64,000 nucleotides of DNA from Dugong dugon (GCA_030035585.1 CM057473.1:8792501-8856500), one strand, 5' to 3'; shown: positions 1 through 11,135, numbered from the stretch's first letter. Notes: a model not told the origin generated them from the letters alone. Made by a program: numbers and translations.

Positions 1-126
1 ACACATAGTGACCCTAGAGGGCAGAGTAGACCCGCACCATACGGTTCCCGAGGAGTGGCTGGTGGATCTGAACTGCGGACCCTTTGGTTAGCAGCCGAGC
101 TCTTAACCACTTCGCCACGAGGCCTC
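1..126 (-). mobile_element. AfroSINE, short form, cut by window edge
   Basis: Reverse complement of the tRNA-derived AfroSINE. The 5' tRNA-like head lies at the right, ending in GCCACGAGGCCTCC, and the B-box-like stretch is GGATCTGAACTGC. The 3' part runs off the window. It has the short structure in which the 'ctccttggaaaccctat' module directly follows the tRNA-like head. Confidence 0.9.
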
Positions 127-299
127 CAAACTTCATAAAAGAGTATATAATATTTCTATTCTGATGCCACACAATTAAGGGTACTTGAGGAAATAAACTT
201 CCTAGGATCCTTTGTTTATTAAATTCCAACCCAGGTCTAACAGACACTCAAGTCTGGATTTTTCTTACTCTTGTAGACTGTCTCCCTGTCATAGATTGG

Positions 300-735
300 G
301 AAACTTGATCTAAGGTCCTCACTCCTCCCTACTCCACACCCATAGAATAGACTTTGGGCCTAGCCAAGTAACTTGCCAGTGACATGTGGTCAGAGGTAAC
401 AGTGTGCCAATTTTGAGCTTACGTCTTAATTTTGAGCCTTGTATACTTACGCTTGCCCTGTTATATATGTGCCATATCCTGGCCAGCCTTCTGGTCCAAG
501 AAGGATGAGAGACACATACAGCAGGGCTTCCTACCTAACCAACAGACCTCTGAAGAAGAGTAAAGGCCTTGCTGCCCCCCGCCTGAATAAGACCACCCAA
601 CCAAATCCAGCCCAGATCAACCCAAACCCAGACTGCTCTGCCATTGTGTGGTAAATGAAAGCTCATTGTTGTATGCCAGTGAGATTTTGCGGTTGGTTGT
701 TACAAAGCATTAAGGATTACAGCTAACAGATACAT
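300..735 (+). mobile_element. Old MLT1-like LTR fragment
   Basis: The segment ends in 'gccagtgagattttgcggtt' and 'tgttacaaagcatta', which resembles the conserved 3' end of mammalian MaLR (MLT1-type) LTRs (AAGCCACTGAG... TTTGTTAC). The upstream order (a 'gggcctagcc' stretch, then CCAGCC/AACCCA-rich DNA, then the terminal block) also fits. It is strongly diverged and I see no internal retroviral region. Family assignment is from memory of the consensus and needs a database search. Confidence 0.45.
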
Positions 736-2629
736 TGGTAGTATATCTTCTCAAACAGAGGTGAGAATTTGAACAAAGACAATAGAAGAATATGCCAAAT
801 TAGCAAGTAAATAAGAAGACAGAGATGTATTTAGCTCTGGAAACGGCACAATTATGGGATTAAATAAAAATTGTTTCTACAGAAAGGAAAATTATAGAAG
901 CAGGGGTAAATTAAAGAGAATTTAATAGTATTGAGTGTATCTTCACATCTCAGTTCTTACATTTACCTCTCTACCTTACGCAAGGTTATTTTTTTCTTGG
1001 TGGTTTGGAGTTGGCTGGATTGAAAGCTATAGAAAGAGACAAATGTGCACATTATCTATTTCATAGCAACTCTGCATTGGAGTATATTAACATAAAAACA
1101 AATAAACACATGCCTTCCCTGGATACTTACAACCTTTTAAAATCCTTCTTACTTTTCTTACACAGTGTGTCTACCAGCATGTTAGCGTTGGAGTGAAACT
1201 CTTCCTGTCTTTCTATTTCTTAGCTGGAAGAGAAACTCCCATGTATCTTCTTAATACAGGCTACTTCTCTTCGCACACAGAGTGGATGACCAGGTGCTTT
1301 AACCCAAATGGTACCCGTTGGGAGTATTTTGCCACACCACTGTCTTTCGGGGCTACTCCTGAGTTTTAGTGCAGCCCATGGTGACACCTTAACCCAACCA
1401 TTCATGAATCGAGGTTGCCCTTTTTCCTCCCCTCTCTGCTTGTCCTAACAAACCTCCACTAAATCATGTATGAGTTGAACAGGAGGTATAAAAAAATGAC
1501 CCGTGATGTGAATATTGGACTATCTACTCACACAGTTTGTTTCTGCCTCCTCTGGCCCTGCTTTCACCTGAGCCCGTAAGTGCCACTTTCGTCTTGTTAT
1601 GGCTTGCTGCAGGGTCTCTCTGGCTCTATGACATGGTTAGTCTGATGGGATGCATTTCAGGTTGGATGTCTCTGATTGCATGGTCACTTGATAACTTATG
1701 ATACCTATTTTGTCTCTACTTTTCCAGGTAACACACCAAGAGCTACTTTACAAAAGGTGCACAGTTTTCTGCTGCAAATGGCCTTTCTCCAGAATGCTAG
1801 GAAGTTGTATTTTGATTCTTTTATTGAGACTTGCCATAAACTCCATAAGGCATCTTTCCCCACTGCAGATAGCTCTAGAACAATAGGGACTGCCAGGTCA
1901 TATGAACTCATTGGCAGAGCTGGTTGCATTAGAGACTACACTCACTGTGGAGCCTTTTCCTACTCTGGTCTCAAAGCTGTCAGCTGTTCATTGTTATCCA
2001 TAAAAGGCTTAGCACAGTCTTCTCAAGTGTAGCGTTTGCTACTTTAGAACTCAGATGCCTAACAAGCTTTGTGCTTCTTAGTGCTGGGAGGTATGAAATG
2101 CAATTGTTTGCTCTTTTCTTTGGGAGGGTATGTCTTGGCATGCTCAAAATCACTAGACTCTAAAAAGTTTACTGATAAGATGGGCTGAAAGAGTAAATGC
2201 CTCTGTCCTAAAGGCAGGATCTGGGTGGCACACTACAGCGTCCACTACAGTCTTACTACATCCGGTATTGTATTTTAGATTTTTCTTTGTATCTTATTTC
2301 TTCTACTAAATTAAAGAAAGATCCATTTCTGATTTACTTGGGTATTTACCAAAGTATTTATCATATACTGTCTTGTATGGGGTAAGTGTTCAGTGAAAAT
2401 TATTGAATTAATGTTAAACATCCTTCTAACAAACATTTACCAATACTGCCATATGTTGCTTTATAATTAATATCTATCTATCTGTCTGCCTGCCTATCTA
2501 CCTATCTATCAATAATGAGACTACGTAGTGAATGTATCAACACGAGATAATATATTTCATTATAGTCATAATAATGTTGTAGAAGTTGAGGGAAAAAAAT
2601 GAGCTTTTCTTTGGTGAAAACACTTTAAA
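736..2629. other. Unassigned unique-looking DNA
   Basis: No repeat family, exon or RNA gene recognised, apart from the TATC/CTGT microsatellite near 2470. Short open frames here have no recognisable domain and no splice or codon support. Confidence 0.4.
2468..2511 (+). repeat. (TATC)n/(TGCC)n microsatellite
   Basis: An imperfect tetranucleotide tract of TATC units with CTGT/CTGC variants, about 44 bp. Confidence 0.85.
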
Positions 2630-2958
2630 ATTTATTTTTTGTTGTAAAAAAAAATAACAAAGCCTTTGCCAGTTTAACGTTTTTCATGTATACAGTTGAT
2701 TGACGTCAAGTACATTAATCATGTTGTTCAGCCATCACCAGTGGTCACTGCCAGATTCTCCATCACTGTAAACAGAAACTCACTGCTTCCTAAACAATGA
2801 CTCCTGCTTTCCCCGCCCTCCTGCCCCTGGTAACCACTAATAAACTCTGGTCTTAACGCATTTGCCAATTCTAGATATTTCATATGAGTGAGATCATTCA
2901 ATGTTTGTCCCTTTATGATTGACTTACTTCATTCAGCATAATGTTTTCAACTTTTAAA
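2630..2958 (-). mobile_element. Ancient L1M LINE 3' region
   Basis: In reverse orientation this resembles the familiar old placental L1M 3' UTR. Recognisable pieces on the plus strand are 'gttgttcagccatcaccag', 'cccctggtaaccacta', 'gaatttgcc/ctagatatttcat' equivalents and 'ttcattcagcataatgttt'. It is highly diverged and non-coding. Confidence 0.65.
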
Positions 2959-3450
2959 AAAAGATTTTTAAATAAACTTTTAATATTAGAATCTCTTTAG
3001 ATTTACAGAAAAGTCATGAAGCAGTACAGAATTCAGCTCTACCCCACACCCAGCTTTGCCTTTGATTAATAGCTTTGCATTAGTATGGTACAGTTGTCAC
3101 AAGTAACCACTGTTGATACGTTTTTGTTAAGTATAGTATATACTTGATTCCGAATTCTTCTGTTTTTACCTAGGTCACTTTCTGTTCCAGGATCCCATCC
3201 AGGCTAGTACATTCTATTTAGTCATCCTGTATTTTGTAGGCTCCTCTTGTCTGTGATGGTTTCTCAGACTTTCCTTATTTTTGAAGACCTTAACAGTTTT
3301 GAGGAGTACTGGTCGTGTATTTTGTAGAGTGTTTGCATAAGCTTTCAATATGTTTAAGTACAGAGATGGGATGACTTAAGTGCTGGTTTACCAGCAGATG
3401 TTTTTTTTTAAAATCAATCTTCATGTTCCTAGAGTGGGGTTTTCCTGTTT
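2959..3450 (-). mobile_element. Second ancient L1M 3' UTR fragment
   Basis: Plus-strand blocks 'tagatttacagaaaagtc', 'ctgttccaggatcccatcca' and 'gaggagtactggtcgtgtat' match, in order, another old L1M 3' UTR in reverse orientation. It abuts the previous fragment directly. Confidence 0.6.
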
Positions 3451-4472
3451 TATTACAGCTGTAATTTCTGGACAGGGTCATGGTGAATAATGAAATTAAA
3501 CAAGCTGTTATGCTGCATTTTGCAGTAAAAAAGAGTGTCAGGATTCTACAGGAGTGAGAATATTTGAGGATTGAGTTTTTTTGTCACAGTTGATAATATA
3601 TGTCTGCTGATTTAATTAATAAGCATCCCTTTATGACCTCTCAATTTTAAAGCCAAAAAACTATTCAGATTCTTAGTTAAAGAAGATCATACCTCTTGCT
3701 GACAGTTAAAAAGTGGAAAAGTTTTATACTCCTTGCATCAACTAGCATTGCTTGTAAATCCTCTTCCATGTAAAATGATTACTTCCTATAATCATATTTT
3801 ACAAAATCAGTTTCAATCCCTTTCTTCCATTCACCCAGTCACCTTCTTAGAGTATGTTTATCAGCTGGTCATTGTTAACATGCTGTATTTAGAGTAACTA
3901 GCCACTTCATAAGTGATTCTTAAATATTCTAGTTGCAGCCAAGTAAAAGTCAATACATGTTTAGAGTGTTAGCTATTTATCATGGTAAGAAATTTCAGGA
4001 GAAATTGGTAGTGGAATCCTACAGATCATGCCTCTTTTCTCTAGCATATAGTCTAATGGTGTTTACAGATAAAGAATCAATACCAAATGGATACCAAGGT
4101 GTAAGATTTATCCTTAGTCACCATCGTGTTGACGTCTCTGACATTGAAAAGGTGGGAGAATATGCTAGAGCTTCGTTCCTCTCGTCCAGGGTTTAACTCA
4201 GCTGGGATTTTCTGACACATTTGTGGTGGAGAAGCTGGGGCAAGTGGCCCTGCGGGAACAAACCCTGCTTATTCTGCTTACTGCAGAGGACTGAGCATCC
4301 CCATTATCTAGATGGCCCTGCGAGTGTGCGTTAGACGAGTGATGACCTTTATTACTTTCACTCTGTTCCCCAGGGTCACCACACAAGTTGTAGTCCATGG
4401 TGACTAGCACCCACTGGCGTTGTGTAGTGACACAATCTGGAAGGCCATGTGCAGAGTTTTGGATCATATACT
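3451..4472. other. Unassigned DNA
   Basis: Nothing recognised. The open frames at 3933-4196 (+) and 4198-4503 (-) show no known domain; the second runs into an AfroSINE. Confidence 0.4.
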
Positions 4473-4677
4473 GGAGTCCCTGTGTAGTAAAAAGAGTTAA
4501 CATTGTTTTGTTAACTGAAAAGTTGGAGGTTTGAGCCTACCCAGGGAACTTCAAAGTAAGTTTTGGCAGTCTACTTCCAAAAAATCAGCCACCAAAAACC
4601 CTATGGAGCACAGTTACACTCTTGCAGACATGGGAACAGTATGAGTTGGAATTGATTCAACGGCAACTGGTTTAAAC
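4473..4677 (+). mobile_element. AfroSINE, long form, 8-bp TSD
   Basis: It starts 'ggagtccctgtgtagt' (A-box region), carries the B-box-like 'ggaggtttgagcctaccc', then the long-form middle module ('gcagtctacttcc', 'aaatcagccacc'). It ends 'gagttggaattgattcaacg' and 'gcaactggttt'. The 8-bp duplication CATATACT occurs at 4465-4472 and 4678-4685. Transcription would be by RNA polymerase III. Confidence 0.88.
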
Positions 4678-4825
4678 CATATACTAGTTTACCTAAGAAT
4701 AACCAGGACACCTGCTCAAGTACACAAGTCTAAGTAAAAAGATTTATTTTACAATAATAAAGCATAATATTTTGTTTGCCAATTACCTTACAAAGCCATT
4801 TAAAGATTTATTTAAAGTATTTTTT

Positions 4826-5200
4826 TGACATATTTTAATGTACAACAAAACAAAATGTTGCCGAGTCCTGCATCATCCTCTCCATCACCGGTTTGTTCAA
4901 GGTCATCGGTGGGGCACCAGACATGATGCCCTCCTCTGGAAAATGGTCCTTTCTGATGGTGTATCCACACCAGGTAAGCTGGAAATGTTCTGTTGTGATC
5001 CATGAGGATTTCATTGGTTAATTTTCAGAAGTAAATGTCTAGGCCTTTCTTCATAGTCTGTCATAGACGGGAAGCTCGGCTGAAACCTGTCCACAGTAAG
5101 TGACTCTGCTGGTATTTAAAATTCCAGCAGAATAGTTTCCAGTATCATAGCAACATGTAAGCCACCATGGTAGGACAAACTGACAGATAGGAGGTGGGAT
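4826..5200 (-). mobile_element. Non-autonomous RTE-tailed composite repeat
   Basis: One of three copies in the window of a composite element (the others start at 13241 and 13797). The left part resembles the antisense 3' end of the RTE LINE (gtacaacaaaacaaaatgtt...). The right part is a distinct module with 'gtctgtcatagacgggaagc', 'gctgaaacctgtccac' and 'aggacaaactgacagata'. Between them lies a block also found in long-form AfroSINEs ('tcagaagtaaatgtctaggc'). There is no coding capacity. It is inferred to be an RTE-mobilised SINE-like element. Confidence 0.65.
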
Positions 5201-5221
5201 TGTTTAAAGTCCTACTCATAA

Positions 5222-5452
5222 AGGAGTGGTTCTCATTGGAGAGACCAGTCCCTGGAGAAGGACATCATGCTTGCTAAAGCAGAGGGTCAGTGAAAAAGAG
5301 GAAAACCCTCAACAAGATAGATTGACAGTGGCTGCAACAGTGGGCTCAAATGTAACGATTGTGAGAATGGTGCAGGATCAGGCAACGTTTTGTTCTGTTT
5401 TCCATAGGGTCGCTATGAGTCGAAACAGACTCGAAGGCACCTAACAACAACT
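5222..5452 (+). mobile_element. RTE (BovB-like) LINE 3' end
   Basis: Plus-strand 3' end of the RTE LINE. 'ggagaaggacatcatgcttg' and 'gatagattgacagtggctgc' lead into the terminal 'cgctatgagtcgaaacagac' and the tail 'cacctaacaacaa'. It is heavily 5' truncated and encodes only a remnant of the ORF C-terminus, with disruptions. Confidence 0.85.
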
Positions 5453-5682
5453 CAGTGGGGGTAATTTTGCTCCCAAGTGATATTTGCCAATGCCTGAAGA
5501 TGTTTTTGGTTGTCACAACTTGGGTGGGGGTGGGGGATAAGGAATGCTACTAGCATCCAGTGAGTAGAGGCCAGGAATGCTACCAAACATCCCCCTACAG
5601 TGCCCAGGACCATCCTTGCCAACGAAGAGCCATCTTACCCAACATGCCAATAATGCCAACATTGAGAAATCCTGCTCTAAAG
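5453..5682 (+). mobile_element. MER5A-like hAT DNA transposon remnant
   Basis: 'gggggtaattttgctcccaa', 'gatgtttttggttgtcacaa' and 'taccaaacatccccctacag', ending 'ttgagaaatcctg', match in order the non-autonomous hAT-Charlie element MER5A. It carries no transposase. It directly abuts the RTE tail on its left. Confidence 0.75.
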
Positions 5683-6005
5683 GTGTTTGCATTTATTTTT
5701 TTAATTTAGTACTCCAATTCTTATTTACGGTTTAGATGGTCTCAAAAAATATTTAATTGGGACGTAAGTGTTAGATGAAAGGAAGCAACCGCAGCTGTTG
5801 GCATTCAACTACCGGCTGTCTCAGTTTAAAGATGCCATTGAAATCATGAAGATGACACATAGTCACCCTCAAATGCAGATCTCATCACTGTTAACTTCTT
5901 AAACAAAAGATAGTGATCTCATATCTAGGACAGGGAAGATTGTACTAATGTTTCATATTTGGAAATTATCTACTGTCCTTTATTGAAAAAAATTATTCAC
6001 TAGCA

Positions 6006-6372
6006 ACCAGAAATGATGTGTGGATCTTATTTGAATCCTGAAAAGGATCTTTGGAACAATCAGATACACTTGAGTATGGTACTGGTATAGAAAATAATAA
6101 GGAATTGCTGGTGTCTGTGTGGAAAAAAAAAAAAAAAGATACATCCGCTCTCTAAAATGTTTACAGGTGAAATGAATGGTATCTGGTATTTGTTTTAAAA
6201 TACCTGGGGATGGATAGTATGTACTGGGAGTAAGGGGGATTAGAAGAAACAGGATTTGCAAATGTTGATAAGCATTAAAGCTGGAAGACAGACACAAAGA
6301 AATTCATTTATAGTATTTGTTGACATTTTGTTTATGTTTGAAAATGTCCATAATAAAAAAATTTTAAATGGC
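6006..6372 (+). mobile_element. Ancient L1M 3' end
   Basis: 'aatgatgtgtggatcttatt', 'tgtttacaggtgaaatgaat', 'atctggtatttgttttaaaa' and the terminal 'ccataataaaaaa' tail follow the order of an old L1M 3' UTR. An internal A15 run interrupts it near 6123. Confidence 0.65.
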
Positions 6373-6591
6373 ATTTTCTCTACCTGAAGTTATTTTAATT
6401 ATTTCAAAAAAGATCAGTTATGTAGATAGAGACCACAGAGAAGCTTTTGGAAATGATTATTCTGCTTATTCAAATTGTAATAAACAATTATTTGATTGGG
6501 AATATATTCAAAACTTGAGGCAGAGGATTACATATATATATGTATGTGTAGTTTTTAAGGCACAAAATATACATCTGTGCATTTTAGGGCA

Positions 6592-6615
6592 AATACATAC
6601 ACACACACACACACA
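6592..6615 (+). repeat. (AC)n microsatellite
   Basis: A short dinucleotide CA run following TACATA. Confidence 0.85.
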
Positions 6616-6754
6616 TGAAAATTATATATGGCACATACATTTTAAGCATAGAGTAGAAATACTCTCTTAGAAATAAGGGGCTAGGGCACTCCATAGCCTA
6701 CCTGGGGTTGTATTTGCTGTGGGCATTGTCCCATATTATGCCTTGCTGTGGCAC

Positions 6755-6825
6755 GGCTATGTTAAAACCCAAACAAACCAAACCTGATACCCTCAAGTCG
6801 ATTCTGACTCATAGCAACCCTGGTT
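6755..6825 (-). mobile_element. AfroSINE 3' fragment
   Basis: Only the 3' terminal portion, reversed ('aaaacccaaacaaacc', 'aagtcgattctgactcatag'). It is followed directly by L1 3' UTR sequence, so it is either truncated or was cut by the adjacent insertion. Confidence 0.75.
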
Positions 6826-6837
6826 AAGAAGGGAAAG

Positions 6838-7270
6838 AGACTTTGTATGTGTGTGTGCTTTAAGCGAAAGTTTGCAGCTCAAGTTAATTTCCCATACAAA
6901 AATTTATACACATATTGTTATGTGACACTAGCTGCAATCCCCACAATGTGACAGCACACTCCTACTTTCCACCCCGTGTCCCTCCAAGCAGCTCCTGTCC
7001 GTTCCTGCCTTCTCATCCTGCTTCCAGACAGGAGCTGCCCATCTGGCCTTGTGTATCTGCTTGAATTAAGAAGCACACTCTTCATGGGTATTATTTTATG
7101 TTTTGTAGTCCAGTCTAATCTTTGAAGAGTGGGCTTTGGGAATGGTTTTAGTTCTGGGTTAACAGAGCATTCGGGGGCCATGGCTTCAGGGGTATCTCCA
7201 GTCTCAGACCATTTATGTGAATTTGAGTTCTGCTCCACACTTTTCTCCTGCTTCATCAGGGACTCGAAAG
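6838..7270 (-). mobile_element. Afrotherian L1 3' end, 5' truncated
   Basis: Reverse-strand L1 3' UTR, clearly homologous to 24204-24665 in the window. Shared blocks are 'cagctcaagttaatttccca', 'aaaaatttatacacatattg' and 'ggaatggttttagttctggg'. It runs to about 7265 and is followed by an AfroSINE. The longest open frame here (6918-7361, minus) is a chance reading of UTR sequence. Confidence 0.8.
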
Positions 7271-7273
7271 AGA

Positions 7274-7482
7274 CTGTTTTTGTTATTAGCTGCCTTCGAC
7301 TCGATTCCAATTTCTGGTGACCCCGTGTATGTAGAGTAAAACTGCTGCATCGGGTTTTCAAGGCAGTGACCTTTCAGAAGCAGTTCACCAGCCCTGTATT
7401 CTGAGGTGTGTCTCGGTGAGTTCGAACTACCAGCCTTTCGGCTAATAGTCGACTGCTTAACCGTATGTGCCACCCAGGGACT
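7274..7482 (-). mobile_element. AfroSINE, long form
   Basis: Reverse-strand long-form element: 'tagctgccttcgactcgatt' at the 3' end, the middle module 'gcagttcaccagccct', the B-box-like 'gagttcgaactacc' and the head 'cgtatgtgccacccaggg'. AAAGAGAC occurs on both sides (about 7266 and 7486) and is a likely target-site duplication. Confidence 0.88.
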
Positions 7483-7574
7483 CCACAGAAAGAGACCAAA
7501 CCTTCTGATATATCTGGCCAGGAAGGTTGGAGAAGCAGCGAAAGGACACAGTTAATAAAAACAAGTGGGAAAGG

Positions 7575-7740
7575 TCAACAGTGATAATAAGTGCAACAGG
7601 ACCTATCAAAACATGTCATATTCATACATAAACTCATTTGATTCTCGTAATAACCTTATCGAGTGTATATTGTTATTCCCATTTAGTAGATGAGAAACCC
7701 GAGACACAGGAACTAGGTAGTCTCCTAATATTGTGCAGCT
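7575..7740 (-). mobile_element. MIR SINE, left part of a split copy
   Basis: Antisense MIR core: 'aactcatttgattctcgtaa', 'ttattcccatttagtagatg', 'agaaacccgagacacaggaa'. The copy is interrupted at 7741 by an RTE insertion and resumes at 8256. Confidence 0.8.
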
Positions 7741-8255
7741 GCTGTTGTTAGGCACTGTCAAGTTGGTTCCGACCCATAGCGACCCCATGTACAGCAGAAC
7801 GAAACAGTGCCTGATCCTCCGCCATCCTCACGGTTGTTACGTTTGAGTCCATTGTTGCCGCCACTGTGTCAGTCCATCTTTTTGAGGGTCTTCTTCTTTT
7901 TCATTGACTGACTGTTTTACCAAGCATGGTGTCCTTCTCCAGGGACTGGTCCCTCCTCATAACACGTCCAAAGTATGTGAGATGAAGTCTTGCCATCCTT
8001 GCTTCTAAGAAGCATTCTGGTTGTATTTCTTCCAAGGCAGATTTGTTCATTCTTCTGGCAGTCCATGGGATATTCGGTATTCTTTGCCAACACCCTAATT
8101 CAAAGGCATCAATTCTTTGGTGCTTCTTATTCGTTGTCCAGCTTTCACATGCATATGAGGCGATTGAAAACACCATGGCTTGGACCAGGCGCATCTTAGT
8201 CCTTAAAGTGACATCTTTGATTTTTAACACTTTAAAGAGGTCTTTTGCAGCAGAT
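7741..8255 (-). mobile_element. RTE LINE 3' fragment inserted in a MIR
   Basis: Antisense RTE 3' end beginning at 'gctgttgttaggcactgtca' and extending to 'aaagaggtcttttgcag'. A perfect 10-bp duplication, TTGTGCAGCT, lies at 7731-7740 and 8256-8265. A minus-strand reading of 109 codons (7901-8230) corresponds to the C-terminal part of the RTE protein downstream of the reverse transcriptase. It is 5' truncated and not autonomous. Confidence 0.9.
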
Positions 8256-8293
8256 TTGTGCAGCTAGTAAATAGTAAAGCCAGAATTAGAATA
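8256..8293 (-). mobile_element. MIR SINE, right part of the split copy
   Basis: 'cagctagtaaatagtaaagc' continues the MIR alignment exactly where the left half stops at 7740. Confidence 0.75.
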
Positions 8294-8618
8294 TTTTTTG
8301 GGCAAAAGTGATCAAAATCGAGACAGAAAGCAGATAAAGAGACATACAGACAGACAAGACATATTTCCAATATTAAGAACAAAAAATCTTAAGTGCTCTA
8401 CAGATACTAGCAGAATAGTAAGAGGATATTTTGAAGAAATTTATGCCAATGATTTTGCAAATTTAGATAAGAACAAGCAGATTCCTTGGAAAACAAAATT
8501 TACTCAAGCTGAGACGAGAACAGATGAAAATCTGAATAGTTACGTATCTATTAAAGAAATTGAGTCTTTAATTAAAAACCATTGCACAAAGAGAGCCCCA
8601 GACTCAGATATTATTTGA
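8294..8618 (+). pseudogene. L1 ORF2 reverse-transcriptase fragment
   Basis: An open stretch of about 106 codons whose translation resembles the L1 ORF2p region leading into reverse transcriptase. It contains 'FEEIYANDFANLDKNK', followed by a 'KEIESLIKNHCTKRAPDSD' segment equivalent to the family's EIE...KSPGPDG motif. PGPD has degenerated to APDS. It is joined abruptly to an L1 3' end at about 8615, so most of the RT and C-terminal coding region has been deleted. Confidence 0.6.
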
Positions 8619-8910
8619 GCCAAAGTTTCCAGACACAAAAGAGTTCACTATATAATTTTGTTTGCATAAAGTATGAAGACATGCAAAACTAATATATATT
8701 GTTAAAAGTCAGAACAGTGTTTCCATCCGGGCAGCAGTGGAGAGCATAGTGACAGAAGGGACAGGTGAGGCTTTGGTGATGCTTATAATGGTCTATGTTT
8801 GGTTCTGGATAATTGACACACTGGTATGTTAACTTTGGAAAATTTTTCCAGTTGAACATTTATGATTTGAGCAGTTTTTGGAGTTCATATATAAACTTTA
8901 ATAAAAAATT
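8615..8910 (+). mobile_element. Ancient L1M 3' end
   Basis: 'ccagacacaaaagagttcac', 'acatgcaaaactaatatata', 'tcagaacagtg' and a terminal 'aactttaataaaaaat' follow the order of old L1M 3' ends. It directly continues the ORF2 fragment with an internal deletion. Confidence 0.65.
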
Positions 8911-8959
8911 TCCTTGAAGAAAAGTATACATATACGTATATATTCTCAGCCTTTTTGTT

Positions 8960-9652
8960 CCTGTCTCTGTAACCCTTCTGACTCCTTTAGTCCATCTGTC
9001 GTTACCAGTCTCATTTCAGTGTCGCAACCGGAGCAAGCCTGTGAAACCACATACCGTCCTTCTCCATTGTTCGCAGTCCAGTCATTTCCAGCGTCACCAA
9101 GTTAAAACGCGTGTCTTACAACCAGCCAAAAGGTCTTCCATCCTCTGCCTTCACAACTCTCTGCCCTTATCCCTTCTGACCTGAGCTCCTACCTGTCCCG
9201 AAACCCACTTACTGTCCTTCTGCCAGGAGTCTCTTTTCCCAGATCACCAAGAGGATCCATTTCTAATTTCCTTCAGTTCTTTGCTTAAATCCCACCTTCT
9301 CACTGAGGCTACTGGGAGTTAAAACCCCACATCTACCCACCACATTCCCTAACACCCTTCTTCATTTTTACTTTTCTTTTCTCGCTTCTCATTGGGTATC
9401 CCAAAACGTATTCATTGTGTTAATTTTCATTCTTTTCCATAGGAACGCGAGCTCTGTGAAGGCAGGGGTCTCATCCTTTCCTTCCTCTTGCTCTTCCTCC
9501 CCACTCCCTTTCTTCCTTGCTTTTTCCGCTCTCTCTATCTCTCCTTCTTTTCTTCCTCGTTCTTCTTTTCCCATCGTGTTTTTCTCTGCATCCTCAATGT
9601 CTGGCGTGTAGGAGTGCTTTTAAAGTATTAGTTAAATAAATGAATGAAGAAA
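8960..9652 (+). mobile_element. L2 LINE 3' region
   Basis: The order of blocks matches the old L2 LINE: 'ttcagttctttgcttaaatc', 'ccaccttctcactgaggct', 'gagctctgtgaaggcagggg', then 'gttaaataaatgaatgaa' at the 3' end. A pyrimidine-rich stretch at 9470-9570 is expanded relative to that pattern. Strongly diverged and non-coding. Confidence 0.65.
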
Positions 9653-9667
9653 ACAAGACAAAAGATT

Positions 9668-9805
9668 AAAAACCAAACCAAAGTCATCGCCATCGAGTCG
9701 ATTCCAACTCATGGCATCCCTGAGGACAGAGAAGAACTACCCCATAGGGTTTCCAAGGAGCGGCTGGTGGATTTGAACTGTCGACCGCTGGGTTAGCAGC
9801 AGAGT
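9668..9805 (-). mobile_element. AfroSINE, short form, head truncated
   Basis: 'tcgccatcgagtcgattcca', 'ccccatagggtttccaagga' and 'gcggctggtggatttgaact' mark a reversed short-form AfroSINE. It stops at 'agcagcagag', lacking the first part of the tRNA-like head. Confidence 0.88.
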
Positions 9806-10685
9806 CACAGGCAAATGTTAAGGGTGTTGAGATGATTACTTCCAGATGTTGGGATAAAACACCTTAAACACTGCCTCCAGTTAGAAGCATTCTAGCAACA
9901 GAGGCAGAAAAAAGCCTTAGCTGAATCATTTGTATACTTGTTAGTGTTAAAGAAAAAAGCAAGTGGAATCGTTTGTCCACAGCTTGTAGCTCTGTTAGCT
10001 AGGAGAGCGCCTCCTGAAAAGAAACAAAATGACTTCATTCCACCCTTCAATAATAAAAATAGGGGCAATATCCATATTCTTTTAAATCTGGGATTCTAAT
10101 CTGCTGAACTTGTTGTGAACTCTAATTTAAAATGCTCACCAAAAAAAAAAAAAAAAACCAACAAAATTACCCTATCATAGAAGTCTCTCTGTTCTTGGAG
10201 CTAAATACTCTTTTCACACATACAACAAAATCCCAAAGTAATTGAATTACTAGAGGGATATTTATTATTAAAATGATATTTTTTCAGACTTCAATGCTGT
10301 TTTGACAAGAACTGGTGATAGAGCTTGAAAAGCTATTTGCTAAGCAGAACTCTTTCGAGAGTGGTAATTTGGATAAGACTGAAACAGAATTAAATCGCAA
10401 CAGGAGTTAGGGAAAATGAGCCAAATAATATGAGATTTACTGGCATTTGGTTTGGGAGTAGCTGAGAAGCTTGTCTGATTCATTTCCAGTTACAAAAAGG
10501 ATTTTTGCGTGGCTGTTTCACAGAGACTGATCTTCAAAGAGTTTATTAGCAACTGTCACTAGCAACGTGTGGGAGAGACCCTTGTTCACGCTGCATGGAC
10601 CCCGCGGCATTTCATAAAAATTAATTAGATTTGGGGAACAGGATCTTGGCCTCTGTCTGAATATTTCAAATATACAACATTCTTT
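9806..10685. other. Unassigned DNA
   Basis: Nothing recognised except an A17 run at 10141-10157. Confidence 0.4.
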
Positions 10686-10806
10686 AGAGCAGAAGTTCTC
10701 AACCCAGGACGCCAAGGTGCACCCTGGAATCACTTGGGGGAGTTTAAAAAAGAGCTGCTGGACAGGCTCCCACCTATATCTTCTGATTAGGGCCCAAGTG
10801 TGTGTT
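10686..10806 (+). mobile_element. MER5-type hAT remnant
   Basis: 'gcagaagttctcaacccagg', 'tggaatcacttgggggagt' and 'gctcccacctatatcttctg' follow a MER5-type non-autonomous hAT element. Short and decayed. Confidence 0.55.
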
Positions 10807-10933
10807 TGTTTTTTTCCCTCTAATATTAAAAAAAAAAATTGTTTTAATTTTATTTTAAATTTTTTTTAGAGTTTAAAGAAACACCAAGAAAATTGGAATC
10901 CACTATCTTTATGGGAGTTCTAATTTTATTCTG

Positions 10934-11096
10934 GAACCCTGGTGGTACAGTGGTTAAGAGCTCGGCTGCTCACCAAAAGGTTGGCAGTTCGAATCCACCA
11001 ACCACTCCTTGGAAACCCTATGGAACAGTTCTACTCTGTCCTGTAAGGTTACTTATGAGCCGGAATCAATGCGACAGCAACTTTTTTTTTTTTTTA
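10934..11096 (+). mobile_element. AfroSINE, short form
   Basis: 'ccctggtggtacagtggtta' (A-box part), 'ttggcagttcgaatccacca' (B-box), 'ccttggaaaccctatggaac' and 'gagccggaatcaatgcg', followed by a T15 run in place of the usual GGTTT tail. Confidence 0.92.
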
Positions 11097-11135
11097 ATTT
11101 TAATCCAGCTGAATAAAACATTTGAAACACCTTGA

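Noticed and set aside
1676..2032. 118-codon open frame
   Set aside because: No domain, no splice-site or codon support, and overlapped by equally long frames in other phases.
6918..7361. 147-codon minus-strand open frame
   Set aside because: It reads through an L1 3' UTR into an AfroSINE; the homologous sequence at 24.5 kb does not keep the frame.
10934..11010. tRNA-like A and B boxes suggesting a tRNA gene (also in the other AfroSINEs)
   Set aside because: They are the pol III heads of AfroSINEs; the sequence continues into the SINE body and does not fold as a complete tRNA.
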